Below, in pieces: positions 34,690 to 45,641 of a stretch of 64,000 nt of DNA. The stretch's first letter is position 1, and each line of letters starts with the position of its first letter. The stretch covers positions 5,492,501 to 5,556,500 of the forward strand of contig NZ_CP136422.1 of NCBI RefSeq assembly GCF_034355335.1, written 5' to 3'. Both the position numbers and the translations under genes were made by a program. Under the pieces are notes generated by a model. It was not told the DNA's origin. It worked only from the letters and a program-made list of their open reading frames with translations, and made no database searches. The DNA is from Blautia coccoides. GTDB taxonomy: Bacteria > Bacillota > Clostridia > Lachnospirales > Lachnospiraceae.

Positions 34690-36132
34690 TCAGTCAAAAG
34701 GAACGTAAAAATAATTTCCTAAAGTCTGTATCTCTTCTTTTGTAGGATTATAATAAGGCTTGATTCCCTGACTCTTCTTTAGCTGCTGCATTCTGTCTTC
34801 TTCCAGCAATGTCTCCTGGACCAGTTCGCTGCCAACTATCTCAAATATCTTCAAAAATCCAGGAATTTGATAACAGAATTCCCGCAGTTCTGTCTCTGAA
34901 ATGATATTTCCGGTATTCTCTTTATACACGGAAATCACTCGTTCCAAAGGACAGATTCCATACAGCTCCACACAGGCATTGATATGACATAAAATCCCCT
35001 GCACTCTTCTCCGCTCTTTTTTCCATTCCTCATCGCAGTTTTTATTATAGGCTGCCTTTACATCTTCCGGAACGTATACCTCTCCAAGGTAGGTGGCTCC
35101 CGCATATCCGCATTCTATAAGTCCCAGCACTTCTTCACACTCATCCACCCCTGTGTTCTCTTTATCCATCAGCTCCATTTCCATATCGTTCACGTACATA
35201 AGGCATCTGCACATGACTTCCTTAGACAAAAGGTTCTGATATACAAAATCAATTAAATCTTTCTTCAATAACTTCCTGAATCCGGAAAGCCCATGTAATT
35301 TACAAATTTCAATCAGGTCATCTTTCCGGTATTCTTCCAGAATATCCCTCAGCTTTGCGCCCATTATGTTTGAGTCCAATGCTTCTTTCAGCTCCATGTA
35401 TTTAGCTGTATAATCCTTCAACATATCTTCCATTTCAGAAAGTCTTTCACTCATCAAAGTTCCATTTTTTCTGTCAACTTCACTTTCCTTGGCTCCCTGA
35501 ATTGTCTTAAAGCCGCCGCCTTTCTCCATGATCTCCTCATAAATCTCATTCTGCAGCATAGGCTTGCTTTTTTTCTTTTCTAGAGCCATACGTTTCAAAG
35601 ATTCGTTTACTTCATTCAAATCATAATCCCGCGTAAAATGTCCTTCTGTCCATGCCTTCATATTTTCATGTTCTGGATGGGAAGGATCCTTTAAAATCTC
35701 CTGTAGATCATAATATCTATAGATACCTCCACAGTCCTCAAATGGTGTCTCTCCTTTATACTTCAAAACAACCGGATAGGAAGGTCCGTAATCCTCTATG
35801 ACCTTTTCAATAGTCACTCTATGTTCCCAATAATCCCCAAAATCATATATATAGGAAAACCAATCCTCCTGCTCCATAAAAGGATCTATAATTGTTTCAG
35901 ATGCCTCCAGTTGTTCTTCCTCTCCCAAACCTATAAAATCCTCATATTTCTCTTTTATATTTAACCGGAGATGATAAAATTCAAATTTGAACAAATGATA
36001 TCCACACCATCCCATAACACCGTTGAGCACAATACTTAACTGAGAAAAACTCAACCCTGCCGGAACAATAAACCGTCTCCAGATTGGCGGGTGTGAATTC
36101 TTGATCGCTATTTTCATCTGATATGCTTTCAT
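34690..36132 (-). CDS. pRiA4b ORF-3-like protein with SAP/Rho-N-like domain
   Basis: 480 residues. The N-terminal 170 residues match the plasmid pRiA4b ORF-3 family (IKNSHPPIWRRFIVPAGLSF, WFSYIYDFGDYWEHRV, CGGIYRYYDL). At about residues 262-310 a short helical domain (EYRKDDLIEICKLHGLSGFRKLLKKDLIDFV) resembles SAP or Rho N-terminal nucleic-acid-binding folds. The C-terminal part (about 330-480) is helical and unrecognised. The pairing with a SEC-C protein is the only functional hint. No enzyme motif is evident. Confidence 0.8.
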   Translation of the reverse strand: MKAYQMKIAIKNSHPPIWRRFIVPAGLSFSQLSIVLNGVMGWCGYHLFKFEFYHLRLNIKEKYEDFIGLGEEEQLEASETIIDPFMEQEDWFSYIYDFGDYWEHRVTIEKVIEDYGPSYPVVLKYKGETPFEDCGGIYRYYDLQEILKDPSHPEHENMKAWTEGHFTRDYDLNEVNESLKRMALEKKKSKPMLQNEIYEEIMEKGGGFKTIQGAKESEVDRKNGTLMSERLSEMEDMLKDYTAKYMELKEALDSNIMGAKLRDILEEYRKDDLIEICKLHGLSGFRKLLKKDLIDFVYQNLLSKEVMCRCLMYVNDMEMELMDKENTGVDECEEVLGLIECGYAGATYLGEVYVPEDVKAAYNKNCDEEWKKERRRVQGILCHINACVELYGICPLERVISVYKENTGNIISETELREFCYQIPGFLKIFEIVGSELVQETLLEEDRMQQLKKSQGIKPYYNPTKEEIQTLGNYFYVPFD

Positions 36133-36240
36133 GAGGAAACTCCTTTTTAACTATAAGTATTTTACGACTCAAGGCATATGCCAGCCGATACATTGATACA
36201 CCTATGTATTCTCATATCGGTATGATCATATATGTCAAAT

Positions 36241-37440
36241 TCATGGTTTACAGTTCCCGCAGGCCTCGTATCCATTGTCCGTCAATTCATCCTTACTACC
36301 TTTATAATAAGCTTTATTTTCCTCCTTCATTCCCTTCAGGGAAGAACAGGAGGGCAGATGGATCTTCTTAGTATGTGTGTTCAGCACATAGTCGCAGTTC
36401 TCCGCGTCGCTGTTATTCTCTTCTACATATGGTTCCTCTTTATCACCGGATGCCGTCCTTGTACCCGGTGTATAATCATTGCACGGCTCCTGTTCCCAGG
36501 TTATTGTTTTTCCATCACTGTGCAGAATGACTGTTCCCTGTTTGTCTGTGCGGAACACTGGAATCCCAGCCTCCTCCAACAGCCCCATGGTATCCTGCCT
36601 TGGATGTCCGTAGCTATTGCCGTCTCCGCAGCTTATCACTGCATAGGAAGGTGACACACGCTCCAAAAAGCCGCTGCTCAGATAAGAGCCATGGTGGTTC
36701 AGAAGAAATACATCTGCCGCAATATCCACACCGGATTCCATGGCCTCTTTTTCACCTGTTTTCCCCATATCACCTCCAAAAAAGAAGCGATTTTCCCCAT
36801 TTTCCACGATCACTCCCACCGAATCCTCATTTTCATCCTGGTGTCCATAAGAAACAGGAGAAATAACTCGCACAGAAGCACTTCCAAGAGAAAAGACATC
36901 GCCCTGGGATGGATGAGTCTCCTCATACCCTTGTTTGTCCATAGCCTGCTGATAGGATTTATAAATGGAAGAATCCGTCTCATAATCCGCTGTGATGACT
37001 TTTCCCGCAGGGAACTGATAAAGTGCACCAATGGTCCCTGCCAAATGGTCCTCATCAAAGTGAGAGATCAATATATAGTCCAATTCCTCAACATTCTGCC
37101 GTTTCAGATAACTGACTACAAAGGAAGAAGCTTTTCTATTTCCGCCGTCTATGAGCATATAATGTCCCTGGGACTCCAAAAGAACAGCATTTCCCTGACC
37201 CACATCCAGATAATGAACATTCAGCCGACCATCTGTTTTTTCACCATTTTTGACTGCCTGCTCACCATCTGCTGTCTGTCCATCTTCGGCCGACTGCTGA
37301 CCTATTCCCTGCTCGTTTCCAGCCGCAGTCTCGCTTCCCGCTTCCGGTCCATTTCCCGCAGTCTGTCCCGCAGAACTGCATCCCGTCATAAGAAGCGCCA
37401 GGACTATCAGCCCCGCTATAAGATTTTTCCATTTCTTCAT
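36241..37440 (-). CDS. MBL-fold lipoprotein (ComEC C-terminal-like)
   Basis: 399 residues. A lipoprotein signal (ALLMTGC, Cys at about residue 21) is followed by a Gln/Gly/Glu-rich linker to about residue 70, then a beta-lactamase-fold domain (VHYLDVGQGNAVLLES, metal motif SHFDEDH, NHHGSYLSSG). The C-terminal 50 residues (YVLNTHTKKIHLPSC … GYEACGNCKP) form a separate Cys-containing module seen in secreted nucleases. By family this is probably a membrane-anchored nuclease-like hydrolase facing outward, possibly scavenging DNA. The substrate is not known. Confidence 0.85.
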   Translation of the reverse strand: MKKWKNLIAGLIVLALLMTGCSSAGQTAGNGPEAGSETAAGNEQGIGQQSAEDGQTADGEQAVKNGEKTDGRLNVHYLDVGQGNAVLLESQGHYMLIDGGNRKASSFVVSYLKRQNVEELDYILISHFDEDHLAGTIGALYQFPAGKVITADYETDSSIYKSYQQAMDKQGYEETHPSQGDVFSLGSASVRVISPVSYGHQDENEDSVGVIVENGENRFFFGGDMGKTGEKEAMESGVDIAADVFLLNHHGSYLSSGFLERVSPSYAVISCGDGNSYGHPRQDTMGLLEEAGIPVFRTDKQGTVILHSDGKTITWEQEPCNDYTPGTRTASGDKEEPYVEENNSDAENCDYVLNTHTKKIHLPSCSSLKGMKEENKAYYKGSKDELTDNGYEACGNCKP

Positions 37441-37513
37441 TTCAATAAATTCCTTTCCTGTCTTACCAATGATGCCGGATCATCCGTCTGTATTTTCATT
37501 AAATCATCTGCTT

Positions 37514-38038
37514 TTACTGCACTTTTTCATACATTTTTTGATACGCTTTTTGATACGCCTTCTGCACGCTCTCACTAAAGCAGATCATAAGAATCTCTTC
37601 AATATCGGGATATTTCTCCAATCCCTCCCGGATGGCATTTACAGCTATCTCAGATGCCTGTTCCAAAGGATATCCGTAAATACCTGTGCTGATAGAAGGA
37701 AATGCCAGGGTTCTGCATCCATATTTATGTGCCAGACGGATACAATTTTCATAACAATTTTTCAGCAGTTCCGGCTCCCCGAAGGCACCCCCGTTCCAGA
37801 TTGGTCCCGGTGTATGGATCACATATTTTGCTGGCAATTGATACCCTTTTGTTATTTTTGCCTGACCCGTCTCACACCCTCCCAGTCCCCTGCACTCTTC
37901 CAGAAGCCCGGGGCCTGCTGCCCTGTGAATCGCCCCGTCGACACCGCCTCCTCCCAAAAGAGAACAATTTGCGGCATTTGCAATGGCATCCACATGATAT
38001 GTTGTGATGTCACCCATCTCAATCTTAAATCTTCCCAT
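37514..38038 (-). CDS. Macro-domain protein (ADP-ribose deacylase-like)
   Basis: 174 residues covering one macro domain. The signature motifs are GDITTYHVDAIANAANCSLLGGGGVDGAIHRAAG (ligand loop with the N-A-A-N and GGGGVDGAIH elements, about residues 9-42) and FPSISTGIYGYP at about residue 113. Such enzymes remove acetyl or ADP-ribosyl groups from ADP-ribose derivatives. It follows the second MATE gene with an 18-base gap, so it belongs to the same operon. Confidence 0.92.
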   Translation of the reverse strand: MGRFKIEMGDITTYHVDAIANAANCSLLGGGGVDGAIHRAAGPGLLEECRGLGGCETGQAKITKGYQLPAKYVIHTPGPIWNGGAFGEPELLKNCYENCIRLAHKYGCRTLAFPSISTGIYGYPLEQASEIAVNAIREGLEKYPDIEEILMICFSESVQKAYQKAYQKMYEKVQ

Positions 38039-38055
38039 AACTGACCGCTCCTTTC

Positions 38056-39411
38056 CTATCCTGCCAACTGCCGTTTTTTCATCATCTGCCGCAGTTTACA
38101 CCAACAGACGAGATGGGCTGCTGCGGTTATGGCCCAGGTTATAGGATACGACAGATATAAAACAAACAGACTGTGCTGCCACATAAATATGGTAAATATC
38201 CAGATGATCCTAAGTCCGCAGGCTCCTGTCAGAGACACCAGCATAGGAAGAACTGAATATCCCATACCGCGCAGACTTCCCACCAGAACCTCCATGATAC
38301 CGCAGAGAAAATAAGGCAGACATATGATTTTAAGCCTCTGTATTCCGTAGGCGATCACCTCTGCGTCTGAGGAATAAATACCCAGAAGATGCGGCGAAAA
38401 GAATACCATGAGACATCCGAAAGTCCCGCCGATCACTGTCACCAGTACAAGACATCTCCATAAGATCTGGCTGATCCGCTTCTGATTCCCGGCACCCACA
38501 TTTTGACTGGTAAAACTTAATGTCGCCTGATAGACAGCATTCATAGAGGTATATACAAACCCCTCCAGATTGGATGCCGCCGTATTTCCGGCCATTGCAA
38601 TGGCTCCAAAAGAATTTACCGATGACTGGATCAGCACATTTGATATGGAAAATATGGCGCTCTGCATCCCCGCCGGAAGACCGATACGCACAATATGCTT
38701 CAGCTTGTCTTTGTGAATTTTCAGCTTTCTCAGCTCCAGTCTGCACATTCCTTCTGTACGCATCAGACAGCGCAGGATCAGCAGTGCTGACACCGCCTGT
38801 GAGATAATGGTAGCCAGTGCCACACCTGCCACACCCAGACCGCATACAATAACGAAGAACAAATTCAACACTACATTGATAATTCCTGCAAGCAGTAAAT
38901 AATAAAGAGGCCTTTGGGTATCCCCCGTGGCTCTCAGCACTGCCGCGCCGAAATTATAAAGCATCATAGCCGGCATGCCTACAAAGAAAATCCTCATATA
39001 GAGCACTGCCTGTCCCAGAACCTCCGGAGGCGTTGCCATCCATTCCAGCATAGGTCCGGCAAATGCCACTCCCAGAAATATGAGGATACAGCCGCAGACG
39101 ATACTGAACAGAATAGACGTGTGCACGGTTTCACTGACATTTTTGGCATCCTTTGCCCCGCAGAACCTGCCAACCAGGACATTTGTTCCAATAGAACATC
39201 CGATAAATACATTGACAAAAAGCTGGATGAGAGAGCTTGTAGACCCCACTGCAGCTAGCGCATGATTTCCCGAAAACCTTCCCACCACCACAATATCCGC
39301 GGCATTAAATAAAAGCTGCAGAATACCGGATAAGATCAGGGGCACCGAAAACAACAGCAGCTTTCCCCAAAGCGGCCCGTTACACATATCTATCTCATAT
39401 GACTTTTTCAT
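38056..39411 (-). CDS. MATE family efflux transporter (second copy)
   Basis: 451 residues from the ATG at 39411, whose ATGA overlaps the lactonase stop. Twelve hydrophobic segments and the MATE signature (PLILSGILQLLFNAADIVVVGRFSGNHALAAVG) near residues 20-52. This is a different subgroup from the MATE gene at 28164-29498. Operon partners (lactonase, Gfo/Idh) hint at sugar metabolism rather than drugs, but the substrate is unknown. Confidence 0.92.
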   Translation of the reverse strand: MKKSYEIDMCNGPLWGKLLLFSVPLILSGILQLLFNAADIVVVGRFSGNHALAAVGSTSSLIQLFVNVFIGCSIGTNVLVGRFCGAKDAKNVSETVHTSILFSIVCGCILIFLGVAFAGPMLEWMATPPEVLGQAVLYMRIFFVGMPAMMLYNFGAAVLRATGDTQRPLYYLLLAGIINVVLNLFFVIVCGLGVAGVALATIISQAVSALLILRCLMRTEGMCRLELRKLKIHKDKLKHIVRIGLPAGMQSAIFSISNVLIQSSVNSFGAIAMAGNTAASNLEGFVYTSMNAVYQATLSFTSQNVGAGNQKRISQILWRCLVLVTVIGGTFGCLMVFFSPHLLGIYSSDAEVIAYGIQRLKIICLPYFLCGIMEVLVGSLRGMGYSVLPMLVSLTGACGLRIIWIFTIFMWQHSLFVLYLSYPITWAITAAAHLVCWCKLRQMMKKRQLAG

Positions 39412-40538
39412 CTTTCTCTTCCTTCTAAAACAGATAAAGCCCACACACAGACAGGGCTTCCCAGGTGCATTCTGTCTTTTATTTCTGCTGTCCCGGTACC
39501 CGTGTATTTCACTGATATAAGTTCATTTGAATCCTGGTTTGCGATCACCAGATATGTACTTTTGCACTCTCTGTCTTCTGCCGCGGCAAAACAGCGAGGT
39601 GTCTTCCCTCCGGAAGAAATACTGTCCGCAAACACCAATCTTCCCTCTCTGTCCAGATCATATACGCTGATATTGTCAGCTCCCCTATTGGATACATAAA
39701 GTTTATTCCCTGCATGATCTATGCGGATTTCCGCCGCTGTATTAGAAATTTCCCCATCTTCCTCTGTAAGTGTGGAAATATCCTGAACTGCCCGCGGTAC
39801 GCCGTTTTGACAGTCATATACCAATACCCTGTTCCCCATCTCCTGCACTACATAAAACATGGGCAGGACAGGGTGATAAACCAACATTCTCGGTCCGTAA
39901 CCCGGCTCTGTCATCCAGGATTCTTCTTCTGTGAAGGTCCATCTTCCATCCTTCTCTCTGACTGCACAGCGGCTGATCTTATCCAGTCCCAGATCACATA
40001 CAAGCACGCCTTCCGCAAACCGGCAGGGATGGACAGAGTGTACATGTGGGCCTTCCTGCCGCGTTTCATCAATAGAATGTCCGTGATGCTGTATTACCAT
40101 AGCCGGCTCCAGAAAGCAGCCGTCCTTACCAATTCTATATGCGCAGACAGAACCGCTTCCATAATTGCTGATATACAATATCTCCTCCGCTTCATCCAGA
40201 TACAGATGGCAGGGATCCGTTCCCATAGAAGGCTTCCTGTCAAGCAGCATTGCCGAACCGTCTTCTCCTGTCTCATAGACGCTCACAGCCCCGCTTTCAA
40301 GGCCTTCGTAATCTTCCAGCTCACTGACAGCGTAAATTCTCTTTCCGGCTTTATCTGTACAGACGTAAGAAGGGTTTTTAATCCCCTCTATGGTCTGTTT
40401 CAGCCTCATTTTACCAGATACCATATCTATTTCAGCCAGATATATTCCCTCTCCATTCCCTATAAATCGGCTTCCGTCACCAAATAAAACCGATTCCGTA
40501 TAGGTACCGATCAAAAATTCCTGTTTCTTTTCTGACAT
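39408..40538 (-). CDS. Seven-bladed beta-propeller lactonase (Pgl/YbhE-type)
   Basis: 376 residues. Repeating propeller strands and motifs of the lactonase family: GIYLAEID near the N-terminus, NPSYVCTDKAGKRIYAVSE, GTDPCHLYLDEAEEILYISNYGSGSV, GPHVHSVHPC, LYVSNRGADNISVYDL. The family includes 6-phosphogluconolactonase. It lies 27 bases after the Gfo/Idh gene, so the two may act on the same sugar acid. No signal peptide; cytoplasmic. Confidence 0.88.
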   Translation of the reverse strand: MSEKKQEFLIGTYTESVLFGDGSRFIGNGEGIYLAEIDMVSGKMRLKQTIEGIKNPSYVCTDKAGKRIYAVSELEDYEGLESGAVSVYETGEDGSAMLLDRKPSMGTDPCHLYLDEAEEILYISNYGSGSVCAYRIGKDGCFLEPAMVIQHHGHSIDETRQEGPHVHSVHPCRFAEGVLVCDLGLDKISRCAVREKDGRWTFTEEESWMTEPGYGPRMLVYHPVLPMFYVVQEMGNRVLVYDCQNGVPRAVQDISTLTEEDGEISNTAAEIRIDHAGNKLYVSNRGADNISVYDLDREGRLVFADSISSGGKTPRCFAAAEDRECKSTYLVIANQDSNELISVKYTGTGTAEIKDRMHLGSPVCVWALSVLEGRER

Positions 40539-40565
40539 TCTGTCTCTTCTCCCTCTCTACAGACT

Positions 40566-41549
40566 TTACTCAATATCCTGAGGATATCGGATTCCGCAGA
40601 TTCTTCTGATCTCATCCAGTTCTCTCATGATCTGAAGGCTTTCCTCCCAGGGCATGACAGGACTCTCTGTCTGCCCTTCCTTCAGCATTTTCTGTACCTC
40701 CAGCGCCTCATAGTGGTAACCGTTGCCTGCCACTTCAACCACTCTTTTTTCTTTCAGCATATCCGTGCGGAAATCTTCATTGGGCTCAAACAGATATACC
40801 GTATTGGGACGCCAGAAATACGGAATCTCCAGTTCCGCCTTATCTGTGATGATCACTGCCCTGTTGTCCACTTTTCTGTTGATGGAGAAGACCATATCTG
40901 CCAGACATCCGCAGGGATACGTCATCTGGATGCATGTGTTTAGATCTACTGTCTCCTCATTCTTTTCAGACCACGCATGCATCACCTCCGGCGTCTCTCC
41001 CAGAAGATACTGTGCGACACTCACACCGTAGACACCCACGTCAAGAAGTGCTCCGCCTCCAAGTTCTGCCTCGAACAAACGTCTTGTCTCCGGCTTTGCA
41101 GGCCCGCCGAATGTAAAATGCATATTGTGTACTTTTCCATATACGCCCTCCTGGATTTCCTTTCTCAGCTCCCTCATCACAGGGATAAACCTCGTCCACA
41201 TAGCCTCCATGAAAAAAGTGTGATTTTCTCTGGCCAAACAGAGAAGTTCCTCCAGTTCCCGAGCGTTCATTGTCACCGGTTTTTCACACAGCACAGGCTT
41301 TTTTGCCTTCAGGCAGGCCTTCACACAGGCCAGATGCTGGGGATGGATAGTCCCCACATACACAGCATCAACATTCTCATCACTCACCAATTCTTCATAA
41401 GAACGGCAGTATTTCTTTGCCTGTATCCCATAGTCATTTCTCCCTGACTTAGATGCCAGCACTTCCACCTGCATATCCGCCACTTCTTCCAATCCCCTGG
41501 CAAACTGCGATGATATAAAACCTCCGCCCATAATTCCCCATCGAAACAT
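40566..41549 (-). CDS. Gfo/Idh/MocA family oxidoreductase
   Basis: 327 residues from the ATG at 41549 with GAGGAGG upstream. N-terminal Rossmann fold (MFRWGIMGGGFISSQFARGL), the catalytic-site motif CEKPVTMN at about residue 92, and a C-terminal alpha/beta domain (GGALLDVGVYGV). These enzymes oxidise or reduce sugars with NAD(P). It heads an operon of lactonase, MATE and macro-domain genes, consistent with a sugar dehydrogenase whose lactone product is opened by the lactonase (inference). Confidence 0.92.
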   Translation of the reverse strand: MFRWGIMGGGFISSQFARGLEEVADMQVEVLASKSGRNDYGIQAKKYCRSYEELVSDENVDAVYVGTIHPQHLACVKACLKAKKPVLCEKPVTMNARELEELLCLARENHTFFMEAMWTRFIPVMRELRKEIQEGVYGKVHNMHFTFGGPAKPETRRLFEAELGGGALLDVGVYGVSVAQYLLGETPEVMHAWSEKNEETVDLNTCIQMTYPCGCLADMVFSINRKVDNRAVIITDKAELEIPYFWRPNTVYLFEPNEDFRTDMLKEKRVVEVAGNGYHYEALEVQKMLKEGQTESPVMPWEESLQIMRELDEIRRICGIRYPQDIE

Positions 41550-41656
41550 ATAGATTCCTCCTCGTCCATTCATTATTGCTGTCCACAATGCCGCTTCAGT
41601 CCTTTACAAGGCAGGCATCTGTGAACAACAACTATTTAACTGCTGTCTATTTTTTT

Positions 41657-41662
41657 ATTATA
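41657..41662 (-). promoter_or_regulatory. Promoter -10 of the Gfo/Idh operon
   Basis: On the minus strand TGGTATAAT is an extended -10. The -35 is weak. It lies right next to the V-ATPase operon terminator. Confidence 0.5.
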
Positions 41663-41668
41663 CCACAA

Positions 41669-41702
41669 ACGGACAGACGGGAATATACTTTCCCGCCTGT
41701 CC
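41669..41702 (-). terminator. V-ATPase operon terminator
   Basis: CGGACAGGCGGGAA pairs with TTCCCGTCTGTCCG (one wobble), with a 6-base loop. The following bases are GTTTG, so the T-run is weak, but the stem is strong and sits about 50 bases after the last operon gene. Confidence 0.65.
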
Positions 41703-41751
41703 GCTAAAATTAACTGTGAAGGTACTGAACAGTCACCCTCCACCAGACATA

Positions 41752-42435
41752 TCAGCCCGCACCGTATGCGCGTTCTCTGTCCTTTTCCTTATAATGATGT
41801 GCTTCTTCAAGCATCATATCTTTTACCTTCATCAGACGAATCTGTGTACTTCTCTCACTCTCGTCCAACTTCATGGTAATATACTTAATATTCTGTTGCG
41901 TCTCCGGAATAATTACATGTTCCAGAGCGTTTACTCTGCGTCGGGTCTTCTCAATCTCGGAAGCCATAAGCTGGCAAGATTTTTCAATCTCAGCAAGCTT
42001 GAGCATATCCGGCAGGATATCTGCCAGAGATTTCACCGCGCCGTCCAGGTCGCCTGACGTGAAGGCAAAACCGTAGGAATAGATGTCATTTGCATCCGCG
42101 GTTCTGGTCTGGGACTGGAAAACGGGAATATCAACACTCATGACATTCCTCTTGCCAGTATCCAGATACACCTCCTGTTTCGGCGCCATCAGCGCTGTGT
42201 TCAACGTCTGTTCGGACATGCCGGCCTTTGCGATCACGAAGTTCTTGTTAGCCTCTTTAATACCCTCTTCCACTTTCAGGCGCAGAGCCATGTTCTCTCT
42301 TGCCAGATCCAGGAACTGACGCATAAGCTCATCACGTTTATCCTTCAGGAGTTTATGCCCCTTGACGGCAGTGACCAGCTTCTTTTTCTGCTTGGTAAGC
42401 TCCATTCTGGTAGGATTTACCTGGGTAGATGCCAA
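41752..42435 (-). CDS. ntpD: V-type ATPase subunit D
   Basis: 227 residues from the TTG at 42435 (MASTQVNPTRMEL), which fits the family N-terminus; a GTG at 42444 is also open. Long helical coiled coil at both ends (RMELTKQKKKLVTAVKGHKLLKDKRDELM; EKSCQLMASEIEKTRRRVNALEHV). Subunit D is the central rotor shaft. It is the last gene of the operon. Confidence 0.93.
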   Translation of the reverse strand: MASTQVNPTRMELTKQKKKLVTAVKGHKLLKDKRDELMRQFLDLARENMALRLKVEEGIKEANKNFVIAKAGMSEQTLNTALMAPKQEVYLDTGKRNVMSVDIPVFQSQTRTADANDIYSYGFAFTSGDLDGAVKSLADILPDMLKLAEIEKSCQLMASEIEKTRRRVNALEHVIIPETQQNIKYITMKLDESERSTQIRLMKVKDMMLEEAHHYKEKDRERAYGAG

Positions 42436-42501
42436 GACAATCACCTCTTTCTATGCTTTGTTAAGGCACGGCAGGTTTTCCGGCCTGCCGCACCGCCGGC
42501 A

Positions 42502-43875
42502 TTATTGTTTACCGTAATATTCATCAAGGAATTTATCATCAATACGTTTCAGCTCGCTCCTCGGCAGTATGGAGAGCAGCTTCCAGCCGATACGCAGTGT
42601 CTCCTCAATATCGCGGTTGGTGGTATAACCCTGTGAGACATATTCCGCCTCAAAGGCATCCGCGAATTTTGCATAGATAAGGTCAATATCAGAAAGTGCC
42701 GCCTCACCAAGGATTGTCATCAGCTCTTTTGCCTCTTTACCACGGGCATAAGCAGCGAATAACTGGTTCATGGTGTTTGCGTGGTCAGCACGTGTCTTGC
42801 CTTCACCGATACCTTTATCTTTCAGTCGTGACAGAGATGGCAGAACATCGATCGGCGGTGTAACGCCCTTTCTGTAAAGCTCACGGCTTAAGATGATCTG
42901 ACCCTCAGTGATATATCCGGTAAGGTCAGGGATCGGATGGGTTTTATCATCCTCAGGCATGGTAAGGATTGGGATCATGGTAATGGAACCATCGCTTCCC
43001 TTCTTACGTCCTGCTCTTTCATACATGGTTGCAAGGTCTGTGTACATATATCCCGGATATCCACGACGTCCCGGAACCTCTTTACGGGCTGCGGAAACCT
43101 CACGCAGGGCATCTGCGTAGTTGGTGATGTCGGTCAGGATTACAAGTACATGCATATCTTTTTCAAATGCGAGATATTCTGCTGCGGTAAGAGCCATCTT
43201 AGGTGTTGCGATACGCTCTACAGCCGGGTCATTTGCCAGGTTGATGAACAGAACTGTTCTGTCAATAGCGCCGGTCTCCTTAAAACTCTCAATAAAGAAG
43301 TTAGACTCCTCAAAGGTAATACCCAATGCAGCAAATACAACGGCGAAGTTCTCACCGGTACCACGAACCTTGGCCTGTCTTGCGATCTGAGCGGCCAACT
43401 GTGCATGAGGAAGACCTGATGCAGAGAAAATAGGCAGCTTCTGACCACGTACCAGTGTGTTCAGACCGTCGATCGCAGATACACCGGTCTGGATAAACTC
43501 TTCCGGGTACATCCTGGCAGCCGGGTTCATTGGCAGACCATTGATATCACGTCTCTCATCCGGAAGGATTTCCGGACCGTCATCGATAGGGCGTCCCATA
43601 CCGTCGAATACACGGCCCAGCATGTCTTCAGACACACCCAGTTCCATGCTTCGTCCGAGGAAACGTACTTTACTGTCAGACAGGTTGATACCTGTTGAGC
43701 TTTCAAAAAGCTGTACCAGGGCATCACTGCCGTTAATTTCAAGTACACGGCAGCGGCGTGTCTCACCGCTTGCCAGCTCGATCTCACCTAATTCATCAAA
43801 ATGTACATTTTCAACACCGCGCACCAACATCAGAGGGCCGGCAACTTCCTGTATGGTTCTATACTCTTTCGGCAT
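42502..43875 (-). CDS. ntpB: V-type ATPase subunit B
   Basis: 457 residues. The motifs [38 protein letters not shown] and [23 protein letters not shown] are those of the non-catalytic B subunit; as expected it lacks a complete Walker A. Its start overlaps the subunit A stop by one base. It forms the hexameric head with subunit A. Confidence 0.96.
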   Translation of the reverse strand: MPKEYRTIQEVAGPLMLVRGVENVHFDELGEIELASGETRRCRVLEINGSDALVQLFESSTGINLSDSKVRFLGRSMELGVSEDMLGRVFDGMGRPIDDGPEILPDERRDINGLPMNPAARMYPEEFIQTGVSAIDGLNTLVRGQKLPIFSASGLPHAQLAAQIARQAKVRGTGENFAVVFAALGITFEESNFFIESFKETGAIDRTVLFINLANDPAVERIATPKMALTAAEYLAFEKDMHVLVILTDITNYADALREVSAARKEVPGRRGYPGYMYTDLATMYERAGRKKGSDGSITMIPILTMPEDDKTHPIPDLTGYITEGQIILSRELYRKGVTPPIDVLPSLSRLKDKGIGEGKTRADHANTMNQLFAAYARGKEAKELMTILGEAALSDIDLIYAKFADAFEAEYVSQGYTTNRDIEETLRIGWKLLSILPRSELKRIDDKFLDEYYGKQ

Positions 43876-45641
43876 TAGAAGTCCTCCTTCCCAAATACAT
43901 TGGCAATGTCAGCAGCAAGTTCGTCCATTGTCACTTTATATTCTTTGTCCAGCTTATCTTCCGTCACATATTTGAAACGTCCGATCTTCTCGCGGACATC
44001 CATCTTGATCAGCCCCTGAATGTTGGCGCCTTTATCCAGCGCTTCCTTTGACTGCTCATAGAATGCGATAACCAGTTTCATAAGGAGATACTGTTTCTGC
44101 AGAGAACTGTAGGTATCTACCTCATGGAAAGAGTTCTGATGCAGGAAGTCCTCACGGATGGAGCGGGCAGCTTCCATTTTCAGACGGTCACCTGCAGAAA
44201 GTGCATCCATACCAACCATCTTAACGATTTCTTCCAGCTCTGCCTCATCCTGAAGAAGGCTCATCATCTTCTGACGGTCTTCCATCCAGTCAGGAGCAAC
44301 CTTCTCATTGAACCAGTCCGCCATGTTGTCCAGATACAGAGAGTAGCTGGTCAGCCAGTTGATCGCCGGGAAATGACGTTTGTAAGCCAGAGCGGAATCC
44401 AGTCCCCAGAATACCTTTACGATACGCAGGGTTGCCTGGGATACAGGCTCTGAAATATCACCACCCGGAGGAGATACAGCACCGATAACGGAAAGGGCGC
44501 CTTCTCTGTTGTCACTGCCCAGAGATACCACATGTCCGGCTCTCTCATAGAACTGTGCCAGACGGGAACCCAGGTATGCAGGATATCCCTCCTCACCAGG
44601 CATCTCTTCCAGACGTCCTGACATCTCTCTAAGAGCCTCTGCCCAACGTGATGTGGAGTCTGCCATCAGGGCTACGGAGTAACCCATATCACGGAAATAT
44701 TCCGCGATGGTAATACCTGTATAAATAGAAGCCTCACGTGCCGCAACAGGCATATCTGAGGTATTGGCAATCAAAACGGTACGTTCCATCAGAGACTGTC
44801 CTGTCTTCGGGTCCTTCAATTCAGGGAACTCGTTCAGAACGTCTGTCATCTCATTTCCACGCTCACCACATCCGATATAAACCACGATATCGGCCTCAGC
44901 CCACTTTGCAAGCTGATGCTGGATAACTGTTTTACCGCTTCCGAATGGTCCCGGAACGGCTGCCACACCGCCTTTTGCGATGGGGAAGAACGTATCAACA
45001 ACACGCTGACCGGTTACCAGAGGCATCTCCGGCGGCAGCTTTTTCTGATAAGGACGGCCTTTACGAACCGGCCATGTCTGCATCATGCCGACTTCCTTGT
45101 CACCGTCTTCGGTCTCAATGACAGCAACCATATCTTCTACTGTAAATTCACCGGCTTTGATCTCTTTTACTTTACCGTTGATCCCGTAAGGAACCATGAT
45201 CTTGTGGTTTACAACGATAGTTTCCTGTACAGTACCGATAATATCGCCGTTCTGTACTACATCACCCACTTTAACAGTAGGCACAAAGTTCCACTTTTTA
45301 TCTCTCTTCAGAGAAGGAACTTCAACACCTCTCTTTAAGTTCGTGCCGGAAACCTTCATAATCTCATCCAGCGGACGCTGGATACCATCGTAAATACTTG
45401 TGATAAGACCTGGTCCAAGTTCTACGGAAAGAGGTGCATTCATAGACTCTACCGGTTCGCCCGGTCCCAGTCCTGATGTCTCCTCGTATACCTGAACGCT
45501 GGCTTCATCACCGTGCATCTCGATGATCTCACCAATCAGACGCTGGTTACTAACACGGACAACGTCGAACATATTTGAGTCCCTCATGCCCTCCGCGATA
45601 ACCAGCGGCCCTGCAACTTTTTTAATCGTACCTTTGCTCAT
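43875..45641 (-). CDS. ntpA: V-type ATPase catalytic subunit A
   Basis: 588 residues. Walker [12 protein letters not shown] (about residues 232-242), the V-type insertion of about 90 residues in the N-terminal third, and the conserved [28 protein letters not shown] stretch. It hydrolyses ATP, or makes it in reverse. The upstream 113-base gap to subunit F is the largest in the operon. Confidence 0.97.
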   Translation of the reverse strand: MSKGTIKKVAGPLVIAEGMRDSNMFDVVRVSNQRLIGEIIEMHGDEASVQVYEETSGLGPGEPVESMNAPLSVELGPGLITSIYDGIQRPLDEIMKVSGTNLKRGVEVPSLKRDKKWNFVPTVKVGDVVQNGDIIGTVQETIVVNHKIMVPYGINGKVKEIKAGEFTVEDMVAVIETEDGDKEVGMMQTWPVRKGRPYQKKLPPEMPLVTGQRVVDTFFPIAKGGVAAVPGPFGSGKTVIQHQLAKWAEADIVVYIGCGERGNEMTDVLNEFPELKDPKTGQSLMERTVLIANTSDMPVAAREASIYTGITIAEYFRDMGYSVALMADSTSRWAEALREMSGRLEEMPGEEGYPAYLGSRLAQFYERAGHVVSLGSDNREGALSVIGAVSPPGGDISEPVSQATLRIVKVFWGLDSALAYKRHFPAINWLTSYSLYLDNMADWFNEKVAPDWMEDRQKMMSLLQDEAELEEIVKMVGMDALSAGDRLKMEAARSIREDFLHQNSFHEVDTYSSLQKQYLLMKLVIAFYEQSKEALDKGANIQGLIKMDVREKIGRFKYVTEDKLDKEYKVTMDELAADIANVFGKEDF

